Assembly: GCF_003073045.1 (NCBI RefSeq)
Contig: NC_037593.1
Span: forward strand, 3,525,525 to 3,589,524
Length of the DNA stretch: 64,000 nt
Direction: 5' to 3'
Origin: Pomacea canaliculata
Taxonomy: Eukaryota > Mollusca > Gastropoda > Architaenioglossa > Ampullariidae
Below are positions 23,501 to 35,028 of the stretch, in pieces. The position numbers were made by a program, and so were the translations under genes. Under the pieces are notes generated by a model. The model searched no databases. It was not told the origin of the DNA and saw only the letters and a program-made list of their open reading frames with translations. Every line of letters starts with the position of its first letter. Position 1 is the stretch's first letter.

Positions 23501-26500
23501 TCTATTAGTGTGGCCAAAACAAAGCTAGCTTCAAATGTCTGATCACTGTCAATGCAGAAAGTTATAGGCCTGAAACATGTAATAACATGCATCAGGACTA
23601 TTTGCTCATTCAAACAGACTAATACCTTGCAATTTTCACTTTGCGAATCTACAGACCAAAGTGTCTTAATTTACAAGATACATGATCATCCTGCTGACAC
23701 AGAAGCGATTAAATATTTTACAAAATATACAGTAGGTTTAAAGGATCTTTTGTACAAACTCATCTTAATTCAGCTGATAATCAGAAAAATAAATTCAAAA
23801 CAATTGTGTGGTCTCAAACAAGGCACAGCATATTCAAAATACAACAGTCTTAAGTACGTACCTGCCTGCTGACTCAAAGTGAATATTTAGAGGTAGCCCA
23901 GTTGTCTCTCCAAATGCTAGAATAGCCTGTGAGGATAAGGAAAAAACAATCTTTCCAACCACAAATTATTATTTTAGACTAAGTTTAGCAGAATAAACCT
24001 TTAGCTTATTCCTTTCATAGACCATTAAAAAATGAATATGGATATTTGATGAGAAGAAAATTTAAGGCCATTGAAGCTTAAAGGTGGTTTTTAAGATGGT
24101 TTTGTCCAGGTGAGGGAAGTTAGGAGTACCCATGATGCAGACTTTTACATGTGATCAGTCTTCCCTAATCGCTACCCCTGACAATAGGTGGGTGGAAATC
24201 ATAGGCGGTGCCGACTATCTGACCACTAGTTATCAGCACATGTACTTCTACCTTTCCTCGCACGGGCAAAACATTTCTCTTCCTACGGTTCAAAGGAGTT
24301 CCGGCTTTAAACAACCACTCAAACAAAGGTTCCTAAATAGTTGTTGCTTTTAATGTTAACATCATGAAAGTTGATCCCCATTTCTTTCTAGGAATTTTTT
24401 TTTCCACCACAGTAGTGTATTACACCACTTAACTTGCAGATAACATCATACAAACTAGCATTTTTATAAAAAGAAATTTTTTTAAATATACAGTGTGATG
24501 AGAAAAATCCATAAACACAAACACTTCATCAGTAAGAAGTCTTCTTCTTACCCTGAGTTCCTTCAGGCAGAAAGTTATGTCTGTGTTAACACCTATCTGA
24601 TAGCGATCAAATTCCTCAGGCATTAGGCTCAGTTCTGTGTGCACTACTTTGGCGGGGTCTGCTCACAGCAAACACATTAAACATGGATATGGATTTATTT
24701 TCCTGAAATAAATTGTTTTAGGTATGCCTCAGTAATCATCATTTATGTCACATCTCAATTCCCTGGATACTACATAACCTGACAGCTACTGTATAAATAT
24801 GGAGCAATGAAAGATTGCATGATGAAAATAATTGCATATTCAGCTTGTTAATACAAAAAGAAAATAACAGGAAAGAAAGTAGAGCGATTAAAAATAAATC
24901 ATGAAATCTGTGTTCAGATCAAACAAAAGGCCACATTTAAATAATGAACTGCAAAAACAACATAAGAAACAGAAGTGACAAAAATTTTCAGCAATTTACC
25001 TGGCTCATCATCAACATAGTTTTTGAGGGAGATACTGTCTGGTTGAACACACAGAGTCACTTCTTCTTGAGTGTTCTGGAAATTGACTACAACCTCACAT
25101 AGGAGTCTGTTAATACCATGTTGAAAAGAAACCATTTAGAATTTTTTATAAGTAATGGAAGTTGTTTAAGCATATTTTGCCTGCATCTGCTCTTCCCCAT
25201 ACCACTTGTTAAGAAAAAGCACAGTGTAAGAGAGATAAATATTTTACTAAAATTATCCATTGGTATCAATAATGACAATAGCAAAAGTGTTATTCATGAT
25301 ATGCATAAAAGGAAATATATTAAAGGGCACTGTTCTGATAAAACATGATACTGATCATTGTGAAGCTTTCTCATTGCAGTTTTGTTTTCCCCATGAATCT
25401 AACCAGTCTAGATCTATTTTTAATGTGCTTTACAGATGAGTCAGATCTGTCTGATGAACTGCACCTGAACTTTATAAGTGGTGTTACTTGTTAGCCACAT
25501 CTGGAAGGAGAGCTGCACCATACCTTTATTTCCAAATATCCTCATGCATTGCGAGGAGTATAACCCCTTAACATAATTGGCAAATCTTGACAGCTTAAGC
25601 GCACCATGTTAAGGTGCATGGAGTTCTTTTGTGTAGCAATTTATCTTTATTATTAATATTATTAACATTTCTAGCTGTAAAGGGCTTTAGGGACAAAAAT
25701 GAAAAGAAAGAACAACTCACTTTGCTGGTGCTGTAAGTTTGTTGGGGCAGGCATCTTTAGAATATATTGCCTGAAGTGTTTCACACTCTGTGTAGGCAAG
25801 ATTGTGAGTCTTAACAATCCCTGTCAGAAAAAAATTTCCAATCTTTAATATTTTACCGAATAAATTAATAAGATTCTGACATTATCACCATTTAAAAAAC
25901 ATCTGAGAAGCAATCATGCATGCACATGGAAGCACATGCACAGCTGCCTAAGTCATGTTTTATTGATATTTAGAAAAGTGATGTTTAGCAGTTTATATTT
26001 TTTAAAAATCGGTTCTGTCTAAACTGATGAAACTACATTCTGCATGTAAATTATTCCTTCAACTCATTCAAATTCATTCATAGACAAATCAATCCAACTG
26101 AGCTGTAGCTATAAAGGTTTTTTACTTTTTTGTATCTAAACATATTTAAACTACAAGCTATTTTCTTATACAACCACAAAATAAAAGTTTTAAAAAAGAC
26201 TTTCTTTACCATGTCTGCAGTACAGCTGGAACACCAATCTAGCTTCACTGGCATTATGAGATATCTTGCATTGTTCTACTGACTTCTCAATACTGGAAAG
26301 GCTTTTGAACACTGTCAATATAGACTGGAAATATAGTTAAAATATTTTTTAACTGAGATAAAAGCCGTTCTTCTTATTATCTTTCTTTAATCTTATATTC
26401 TTAAAATCTGTCTGAAGACGTATAATTAACTCACCTTCATGGTAAGCTTGCAACGTAGGTTATTTTCATCAGTATCTCCTGTTCCATGTCGTGATCCATC

Positions 26501-28058
26501 ATCATAGTGTTGAAAGTAAGACGGGAAAAACAAGAAGCAGGCATATGCTGATCTTGAGGAATTTACCGTTTTGAGTGCCAACTGCAAATAATAAACTTTT
26601 ACAGTTTATTATTTATAGCTGAATGCATGCCTAGTATTTGTACTAATACATAAAAGATTTTAAGTGTTCTTAAGAATGTTGTATTAGTTACAGCTAAGGA
26701 AACTGACACACTTTTTTTTTTTAATAAATAAACATTTTTTGTTTAATACTGTGTGAATAACATAAGAACTTTTCTCCTGAAGTTATATTCTTGCATAGAA
26801 ACAAAACTCTTTGTTCATATAATTGTTATGCATTAATAGATACAGTGATACCTCGGTTCTCGAACGCCTTGACTTTCGACCAAATCGGTATTCGACCAGG
26901 AAATTCGAGAAAATTTTGTCTTGGAATCCGAACAAATATTTGGAACTCGAACATCCGAACGTCCGAGATGAGCCGAGTTGAGCCGAATGGCGTTCATTCG
27001 GCCCAGCGCGCCTTGCTTGCGTCATCAGTGTGAGTGCAGAGAGAGTCACGCTTTGTGTGTACTGTACTGTATTGCAAATTACTGTACTGTACACTGAATT
27101 TAACCCTTAGACATGGGTCAAAGAAAGCCAGAAGTGTAATGCAGACAAAGGTAAGCGGAAAGCTGTGAGAACACCTATTGAGCTGAAGAAAGAAATCATT
27201 GCCAAATATGAACAGGGCACACGTGTTTCGGATCTGTCTGCTGAGTATGGCATGCCAACATCAACCATCTCTACTTTCCTTAATAAAGCTGTTATAAAGG
27301 CTGCCAATGTTGCCAAAGGTGTAACACTGATAACTAAGCAAAGGCCTCAGATAATGAGGAAATGGAAAACTGCTCCTTATTTTCGTACAGGTACAGTAAA
27401 TGAAACACAATTTACTGTACAGTACATTTTGTTTTGTTTTGTTTTAATAAATACACTTTTATTTCTTATTTCTTGTCGAGACTCATGTTTTTCTAATATT
27501 ATATACAAATTAGGCCAGTAAATAGGCATTTTCTGGGGCTTGGAACGAATTAATCCAGTTTCCATTATTTCCTATGGGTTTCATTGCTTCGGTTCTCGAA
27601 CAATTTGGTTCTCGACCGTCCTCCCGGAACGAATTATGTTCGAGAACCGAGGTATCACTGTACTTCAAATGAAAACACTTACACCTTGCTCAAGAGGTTC
27701 GATGTACAGCTCTTCCCCAATTTTTGATAACGAATGTATCGCCCTTCCAAACACTGGCAATAAACAATTAATCGAAATGAGTAAAGCATTATAAACATTA
27801 GCATCGGTGTAAAATAAGAATAAAAAACCATCAACAGAAATATAGTTTTAATTTTCTTGCATTTTAGTGTGTATTGCGACATAACCCAAATAACGAGAAA
27901 GACCATAACAAGGCGAATTACACTCATGACACCGCTTTATCAGGTTTTATCTTTTATTCATTCGAATCAAGGAACACAAGTATTACGAGTAGATAAACTG
28001 AACCAACAAAAAAATTGGTGCAACCTTTGAGATTAACTCCTGGAATTGTGCACTTCAT
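20540..28058 (-). CDS. RAD9: RAD9 checkpoint clamp subunit of 9-1-1
   Basis: RAD9 forms the PCNA-like 9-1-1 ring with HUS1 and RAD1, loaded at DNA damage to activate ATR signalling. Thirteen coding exons join in phase: 28058-28025, 27753-27683, 26581-26435, 26324-26210, 25820-25721, 25106-25000, 24658-24552, 23926-23862, 23569-23384, 23033-22986, 22638-22437, 20938-20849 and 20638-20540, giving 456 residues (human RAD9A 391). Matches run from the start ([40 protein letters not shown]) through [41 protein letters not shown] and [14 protein letters not shown]. The disordered tail ends with [11 protein letters not shown] and FRALFFGS, both conserved, and a final acidic DTDEED. Extra length is in the Ser/Gln-rich tail. 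The acceptor of the 48-bp exon at 23033 was chosen by phase. A Tigger-like element and an eroded LINE lie in introns. Confidence 0.93.
20950..22290 (-). mobile_element. Eroded CR1/L2-type LINE 3' end, interrupted
   Basis: Two blocks, about 20955-21187 and 22045-22290, align with consecutive parts of the repeat at 38945-39605 (shared words GACAAGAATGAGA, GCAGAGGAAGACGAG, CTGTTAGGAGTA, AGTTCCATTGTTT). On the minus strand they correspond to the last part of the reverse-transcriptase ORF and the 3' tail, with an ATT-rich end near 20955. About 860 bp between the blocks is absent from the other copy and is probably a later insertion of unknown type. Lies in the RAD9 intron between exons 11 and 12. 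Confidence 0.6.
26843..27660 (+). mobile_element. Pogo/Tigger-like DNA transposon, internally deleted
   Basis: An 818-bp element with perfect-looking terminal inverted repeats (CAGTGATACCTCGGTTCTCG at the left, its inverse at the right) flanked by TA at 26841-26842 and 27661-27662. It encodes only a short piece (from about 27165) with a CENP-B/Psq-type helix-turn-helix: [20 protein letters not shown] then [14 protein letters not shown]. The DDE catalytic domain is missing, so it is non-autonomous. It sits in RAD9 intron 2, close to exon 2. Preserved ends suggest a fairly recent insertion. Confidence 0.88.
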
Positions 28059-28311
28059 TTCTTCTTTTCTATCAGCGAATGTAATACAGAAGCTTAGAAT
28101 AATACAGTAAACACTATTTTGCAGTCTGCTTTTAGATTGACCGCCATGTTAGCAGGAAGTCAATGCTTTGTAAGAAATAATTTGATTGGCTTCCTCCCCG
28201 AGGTAGAGAATCACTCTTGGCCTAGATAACATCCACTCAGTTCCGAACCTGTCTGCTTCCGTTTCGTATGTGAAGTCATATGAGTCCTGTGTTCAAAGCA
28301 TAAGCGTTAAA
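28059..28311. promoter_or_regulatory. Bidirectional promoter, RAD9/VPS29
   Basis: Only 253 bp separate the divergent start codons. The interval contains CCGCCATGTT at 28141-28150, which reads AACATGGCGG on the other strand and matches the YY1 core; CAGGAAGT at 28153-28160, an ETS-type site; and an inverted CCAAT word (GATTGG) near 28184. YY1 plus ETS plus CCAAT without a TATA box is a typical housekeeping bidirectional promoter arrangement. Confidence 0.6.
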
Positions 28312-31160
28312 ATGGTAACGGTTTAATTTTATGTAAAGAAAAAACTTAAATTAGTAACTGTAAGAAAAAATAAGTGCCGATATATTATTATTTTATAAAG
28401 AATGCCTTTTAAAAGAGTTAATGACCAGTTTCGGTGGGTGTGTCAATCTCAACATTAGACATGGGTATTATCAGCCCTACCAAGTCTATTGCATGTTTAA
28501 AAAAAAGAAGTGGAAGGAGAGAGAACGATTATATTCTTATAATCAAATTAATAAATTTTTACATGTTGCTTTGTCAGTAGTAGCTGTGTAAGAAAGCAGC
28601 AAATGCCTACATAATTGGGAACAATTCTATATACACACACGTGTGTGTTTGAGGTAGTTTAGTCTTTTCAGAAAAGGAAATTTAGTTTGTTTTTTTAAAT
28701 ATGTTTGGTACATACTTGCTATCCGAAAGTGATTTTTCAATCAGTCAAAGATATTTTTCGGCCAATAAATAAAGCTACCCAAATGCATGTGCAGTGTGGC
28801 AGTTTCAATCAACAGTATTTAAATTTTCTACTGTACAGCTGGTTCTTCTTCTTGGAGATCTTCACATCCCACATCGGTGCAATTCATTACCAGCGCGATT
28901 TAAGAAGCTGCTGGTGCCCGGAAAAATACAGCACATTTTGTGTACTGGAAATCTTTGCACCAAAGAGTCTTTTGATTACTTAAAGACGTTGGCCAGTGAT
29001 GTGCATGTTGTACGTGGGGACTTTGATGAGGTATGGAATCATCTTTTTTACAATACTTGTGTTTAAGGAATAGTTTTTCTGTCTTATTTTTCATCAGTTT
29101 AACATAAAGATCATGGTCAACAAATTAAGGTTTTACATCCTGTTCTCTTGAGTGAGGCCAATCACTTCAAATCAAAACCACATCAACCTAACCAGATCAA
29201 CCTCATCCCAGAGTTGGACTAACCCACGTCAACCAAATCAATACAGACCAGGCTAAATTGTCCCAATGCCATTGAATCAGCACATGACTGAATCACGAAA
29301 ATAAAGAATAAATTTAGACAGATTTTTTTAAAAGGGATGAAAAAGAACATTGTATTTATGAAAGATTTTCAGATTACTTCTAAGAATATGCATTGCCAAA
29401 AGCTTTGTGCGCATTCCTGTTTAGTAAGATGGTAGCTGAACATCATGAAATCATGTGGTAAATTAGCAGCACAAACAATAGTTTCACCATGTGCTTAAAC
29501 AGTACATGGCTATGTGATTGATTCGTCTTTTGGGTATGTGTCAGTTCAACTTTTGGCTTGAGGGCGATTTGCATTAAATTCATCATTTATCTGTAAACCT
29601 GGCATTTCTTTAAATGTGTATTTCTTCCTTGTGGAAGTTCAGCAAAATGTTGCAGTTATCCTGCAAAGAATTTAAAATTAGATAAAAAAAAAAATGCAGT
29701 AGGAGATTATTATGGATGATGCAGAAGGAGAAGTTGTCATCAAGCATTGCCACATGACACTATACACCTTCAGCAGGCTTTGAGATGTTCATAACCTATT
29801 GAGTGACTGAATATACATTCCTATGCCGAACCCCAGGCATTCGTCATGTGCAGATTTTTCCATCTTTTATGTCTGTTGTTGTGTATCTATCCGGTTTCTT
29901 GCTGTGTTTTGGTCTGTGTAGAGTCAGTATGTGTGTTATATCCATTTTGTATCAGATGAATGTGTGCTTTCAGTGTTTGGTATTCAGAAAATGTTTGTAA
30001 AGCACATTGAGTCTACAATACAATGGAGGAATACACTATATAAACTGCATCATCATCATCATCATCATTATTATTATTATTGACATGACTTCCGAAAAAT
30101 TAAAAATGACTTAAACGTAACATAGTATGTTGGATAGAAGGTGTATTATATAATTTATCTTTCACTTTCATTCTTATCTGCTTGACAGCACTGACTGTAA
30201 ACAGTTACTGATGTTTAAAATGCTTTAGAACTGAAAAGACTTCATCTTAGACATTTATCATTTAAAATAAATTAAACTATTGTACAGTACAACCAAATTT
30301 TCAGTGATTAGTAATACCTAGTAACAGCTTCCTTTTACTTCATGTTAACAAATGAATTTATTTTACAGAATATGAACTATCCAGAACAAAAAGTTGTGAC
30401 AGTTGGCCAGTTCCGGATCGGCTTATGCCATGGTCACCAGGTGGTGCCATGGGGTGACATGGAAAGCCTTGCAATGGTTCAGCGGCAGCTAGATGTTGAC
30501 ATCCTCATTTCTGGTCACACGCACAAGTTCCAGGCATTTGAACATGAAGGAAAGTTTTACATCAACCCTGGTTCTGCAACAGGAGCCTACGCTGCTCTTG
30601 ACAGGCATGATAAATATTTTTCAGTTATATGATCAGTGTCAAAACTAACATGGCTTTCAAGATGAAATTTAACATTAAATTCAGGTAATTTTTAACAGTT
30701 AGCAGTGTATTTAATAAATAGGTGATAGTAAAGTGAAGTCACTGAAATTCCTATTTATCCGATTTTTTAGTTTAAAATATGTTTCTCATTCTTTATTAAA
30801 AATTTTCCATGACTCATTGACTGGATTACTTATTTTGCCTCAAAATCTTAAAAGTATTACATGTTTTTTAATCTTGGAGAATAACAAATCTAATGTGAGT
30901 GTATTATGTAGAATGACAAATCTCATGTGAGTGTATCATGTAGAATGACTAATCTAATATGAATGTATCATGTAAAATGATAAGTCTACTGTGAGTGTAT
31001 CTTATGTGAATGCTTTTCACAATTTTGGTTTTTTCTCCTCAGTTCCATCATTCCATCCTTTGTGATCCTTGACATTCAACAGTCGACAGTGGTGGCTTAC
31101 GTCTACAAGCTGTTTAATGATGAGGTCAAAGTAGAAAGAATAGAATACAGAAAATCTTAG
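28312..31160 (+). CDS. VPS29: VPS29 retromer subunit
   Basis: Metallophosphoesterase-fold scaffold of the retromer cargo-recognition complex (with VPS35 and VPS26), recycling membrane proteins from endosomes. Four coding exons: 28312-28314 (the ATG alone), 28839-29030, 30369-30604 and 31043-31160, giving exactly 182 residues, the human length. Conserved segments: [92 protein letters not shown] and [10 protein letters not shown]. As in other VPS29s, the fold's metal-site motifs are altered from active phosphoesterases. The first exon ends immediately after ATG (AATG then GTAACG). The third intron begins GC rather than GT (GACAG then GCATGA), and only this junction keeps the conserved frame. 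Shares a promoter interval with RAD9. Confidence 0.95.
29960..30083 (+). mobile_element. LINE/SINE-type 3' tail
   Basis: The stretch TGTAAAGCACATTGAG, then CACTATATAAACTGC, ending in ATC then ATT trinucleotide repeats (30050-30080), has the usual 3' terminus of CR1/L2-like retrotransposons and SINEs that borrow it. Upstream sequence is too eroded to classify. Lies in VPS29 intron 2. Confidence 0.5.
30888..31011. repeat. 32-bp minisatellite, about 4 units
   Basis: Units of the type ATCTAATGTGAGTGTATTAT then GTAGAATGACAA repeat about four times with a 32-bp period and a few substitutions each. It lies in VPS29 intron 3, shortly before the last exon. Confidence 0.8.
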
Positions 31161-31744
31161 ATCTTTTTCCTGTGTTCTTCTAACTTCTCCAGAATGGTAT
31201 TTCTTGTTTATCTGTCCCTTATTTTAGTTTTCATCATACTTTCATTTCTGCATTTCTTGCTATGGATCTTTAATTTGTTTTATTAATATTTTAGTCATTT
31301 TCTCTCTCTAGTTAGTTCTCTTACTTACATTGTCAAGAGAAGAAGTGAAAAATGAAGCAGCTGGCTGGGTTGTCCAATTGTAATCTGTCCTTTGTTGGAA
31401 ACAGCAGGGTTCAGGTGTCTTGATAGATCAGCTGTATACTGTTTCTTTTTATTTGTCATTCATCTCTTCTTGCATCCCCCACTAATATTTAAACTTTTAA
31501 ATATTGTTATCCTATTAAACTGTAGTTGCTGTTACATCATTGCTGTTACATTTCTGTAAGTGCTTTGATCACGATATCAGAACATTTTCAACATAAACTG
31601 TTAATTGTCATCCTCCTTTGCTTTAAATAAGTTATTGCTGGTATGCAAATTTAAAGATTGCATTATCCTGAAACTATGCTTATTTTAGCCCATAGTTTAA
31701 AGCCATGCCCCTAACGTTCTTTCCTCCTCCCCCTCAACCTGTTA

Positions 31745-32060
31745 TATGGGTAGGTGGATAGCCAAGTGGTTAGAACACTGGTATTGAAACTAAAAGGCAT
31801 GCCAGTTAAGTACCATGTGGTACAGCAGATTTCCCCCATTTAACTCAGCTGTCAACCCGAGAGAGAGTTGGGAAAGTTAATACAGCGAGATGAGGATATG
31901 GTCATTACACAGGTTGGCCATGAGAAACGTGGTCTCCAACACCTCACTCCCCAACAATTTTGGGCAGTGTGGGTCACCAGCATTGTGAGTTTGGCTGCCC
32001 TGGGTTCAGATCTTGTCTCAGGCATCATGTTCTTTCTCTACATGGCATCTGTGTACAAGG
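31745..32060 (+). mobile_element. tRNA-derived SINE-like copy
   Basis: A very tRNA-like A-box (TAGCCAAGTGGTTAGAACAC) starts at 31759. The body contains ACTCAGCTGTCAACC followed by GTTGGGAAAGTTAA, resembling the core seen near 8890. A second B-box-like word (GGGTTCAGATC) near 32000 suggests either a long element or a second fragment. Confidence 0.5.
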
Positions 32061-33282
32061 CTGGCTGCTCTGCCGTGACATAGGTGTTAAGGTTCAGCAT
32101 AAATCGCCAATTTCCCCCTCCCCACCCCCAACTTAAAAGGTTAGGGATGACTTTGACCTTATTTGTTGATTGTATGTGACGTGCGTTCACTTTCTTAAAT
32201 CTGTCATTCAAACTGTCATTTATTATCTCAAGAAATCAATAATCATCCAGTACAGAGTGGTTTAAGGATCTTTGCATTAATTTATGTAATGCAACACTTG
32301 AGACAGTCTACAATAGCAGGCAAAATGGAAGATGTTTCTAAAACACTGTTACATGACAGTTAAGATGCTAGATAATTTCTCTTTTTATTTTAGCAGTGAC
32401 CTAACCCTAGTGTAGGAATTTTCATATTTGTGGCATTAACTACTGGTGACAAGTTTTACTTTAGGGACAGTATCTGGTCAGGTTTCTTAAGAATAGACAT
32501 TCTTTGATATAATGGCATTTAGTTTGTCAGTCTGATAGCACAAGAGTCGATGCTAGATGTAGTTAATGCATAAACAGTTAAAATCATTCCTTAGAGGAAG
32601 AATTTTATATTTGCTTTTTTGTAACAGACTGAAATGAATTTTGTAAATATTCTGCTATTATGTAAATGTGTCCATCTTTTTATTCTCATTAAATGTTGCT
32701 ATGGCAAGGTGCAATTTTGGCATCAAGCACTTTTGTTGCCATGTGTTTTCTTAAACAGATTTATCCATTTGTATAGGCGCAAATAAAAATTGTAGATAAA
32801 TTGTCAAATATAGGAGTATGTGTGTATCATTATGTGCTTTTGTTTGTCATTGAGGGTGCTCCTAAATGCATTTTTTCTTTCATATTATTCATCTAAAAGA
32901 TTCCACCCACCCACCCCTATCTCTTATCTGGTTGGGTAATTTTTACCCAACAACATCTGTAACTTGCATACAATTTTCTCATTAGACAGCACTGAAGAAA
33001 AACGTTTATATTTTCGTATTACCACGACCACAACCACTACCACCACAACTTCACCCTTACACAGAGAGGCAGATTGACAGGAAGCAATATGCTACAAATA
33101 TCAGTATTTTCTGCACAAATTTATTACTGGCTTAGTGTAAATGGAAAATATATATGCATAATAGATACGTTTTAACTATTTTGAAATAATCTGCAGAAAA
33201 TTGTATCAATTTTGGCAATAGTAGTTGAAATCTTTCATTTAATAGATATGATTATAAAGATTTGTGTTGTATTCCTTTCACG

Positions 33283-33412
33283 TGGAAAAGAACAGCAGAG
33301 AGCAAGGCAAAGGATGCCAGAATCACATGGGCCCAACTGAGGGGGGCTGCCCAAAACCGGGTTCACAGGAGAGCTGTTGCGGTCCTACGCTCCTCAAGGA
33401 GTAGTAAGGACT
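33283..33412 (+). mobile_element. Non-LTR retrotransposon ORF 3' remnant (RTE-like)
   Basis: An open frame of about 43 codons reads WKRTAESKAKDARITW then AQLRGAAQNRVHRRAV and ends SSRSSKD before a stop. This matches the usual C-terminal pattern of endonuclease/reverse-transcriptase elements (TWRRT, W-E/Q-L, A-Q-N/D-R, then a short acidic end). No other part of the element is visible, so it is a 5'-truncated fragment. Exact family not assigned. Confidence 0.6.
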
Positions 33413-35028
33413 AATCAAACCAACCTTTCACATGACTTGAAAGAACTTGCATTCTGAAGTCTGAAATTATTATAACTTGCTATATTTAAAAACCTTTAGA
33501 GAGCTACAATTTGGTAGTTACTCCTCTGAATCAATTATGACAATAAAAACATCATCCTCTTAGACTGCAGACCACCATGTTCCCCTCACTCCAACTCCAA
33601 AACACATGCACACATACACAACAAATAAACGACAGATTTCTATACTCTGAGAAGTATCATAGAAGTCTGCGAAATAAACACTCATCTTGGTATTGGGCCT
33701 ATAGTCTCAGTCTGTCTCATCAGCACACCAGGTTCACTGAAGTATACTGAATTTATGGAGTTTGTTCACGACTGCAACATATATGTCTTCATTGTACCTG
33801 AATGATGCAGCAATTACAAGGTGACGAAGCATATGCCGACTTAACATCAGACTTTTCCCCTGCTCTACGTGTGGTGGCGTTTCTTCTTGTTCCTATTCTC
33901 CCTCACTGGACCATAGGGCCGCAAATGTGGTGGCGCTACTTCTTCAATAATCTACAGCTCATCACTTACTAAAGATGCATCTTTCTTTCACTGCTCTATC
34001 ATTGCCACACAATTTTATTGAAATCATACATCTTTTTTTCTGGCTACCCCCTAGTTCAATGCAATTTCTGGCTGAATATATCAAGGAAACATCACTGTCC
34101 ACTACCTATCTTGCTCCACAGCTGTTGCCAGTTTTTGGTGACTATGTCATCCACAAAATCACCGACGTTTGATCATATATAGACTGGATGTCAGCACCTG
34201 TTTTAAAATCTCTAAATGTAATTTCATCATGAATATTGTTAAGTCCATCCAGTCTCCAGCTTGCCTTTTCTCTCTAGGATAATGGATAAAGTAAGTTTCG
34301 ACAACTCAGGTCTTACAAGCATGCACCACCTCATCCTCCAAACTCAGTTGATATATATATCTTTTCACAGTAGCATACTATATAAATAACTACTATATAA
34401 GTTAACTATATTATTATCGAACTTGTGACTAAACGTAATTATGTAATCAAAGGAGAAAAAAGGGAATAAGATGAAAAAAATGAGCATAAGCAGATCAGGC
34501 TGCAAGGGGAGATAAAAGGATTGGCTTGAGTGGAATATGGGTTATAGGGTAAAGAGAAATGATAATAAATTCTTGCGAAAAGTTAGGTTGAAGACTGTAG
34601 CTTTGTCCAGTGCATTCAACTTTCAGCATACTTTATCTAGCTTCTTACATTGACAGTGAATTGGGAAGTTCTTCCAAATACCCCATTTTAAACATTACCC
34701 TACCCAATCCAAATGCCCCATTTTAAACAGAATCCTCCTTGAACCAAGATGCACACAAGAAAGGGAGTTCTACTCTCAGTTGGTTCTAGAAACAATTTGA
34801 CTAGTCTAGAATTTATCTTAATACTGCTTGTGATAAAGAAACAAAGCAAAACATTAAAGCAAAAGTTTTTCAAGGTCACTTAGTATATCTTAATTGTAAA
34901 AATAATAGCTACGAATTATTATTTGTGATTTTTGCTTAAGAAATAAAATAAAAACCTAGAAGAAATATAAGGCAATAAAAATGAAAGGTAAAAAGCTGGC
35001 AGCTCATTCTCTTTCAAAAGCCTATGGT

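Larger units (their letters stand above)
31161..35028. other. Tail-to-tail intergenic region
   Basis: Between the VPS29 and FAM216-like stop codons. The left part is expected to hold VPS29 3' UTR; a possible poly(A) signal (AATAAA) lies near 32785. It also contains a SINE copy and a non-LTR retrotransposon 3' coding remnant, listed separately. Apart from these I see AT-rich sequence without a supported gene. Confidence 0.6.
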
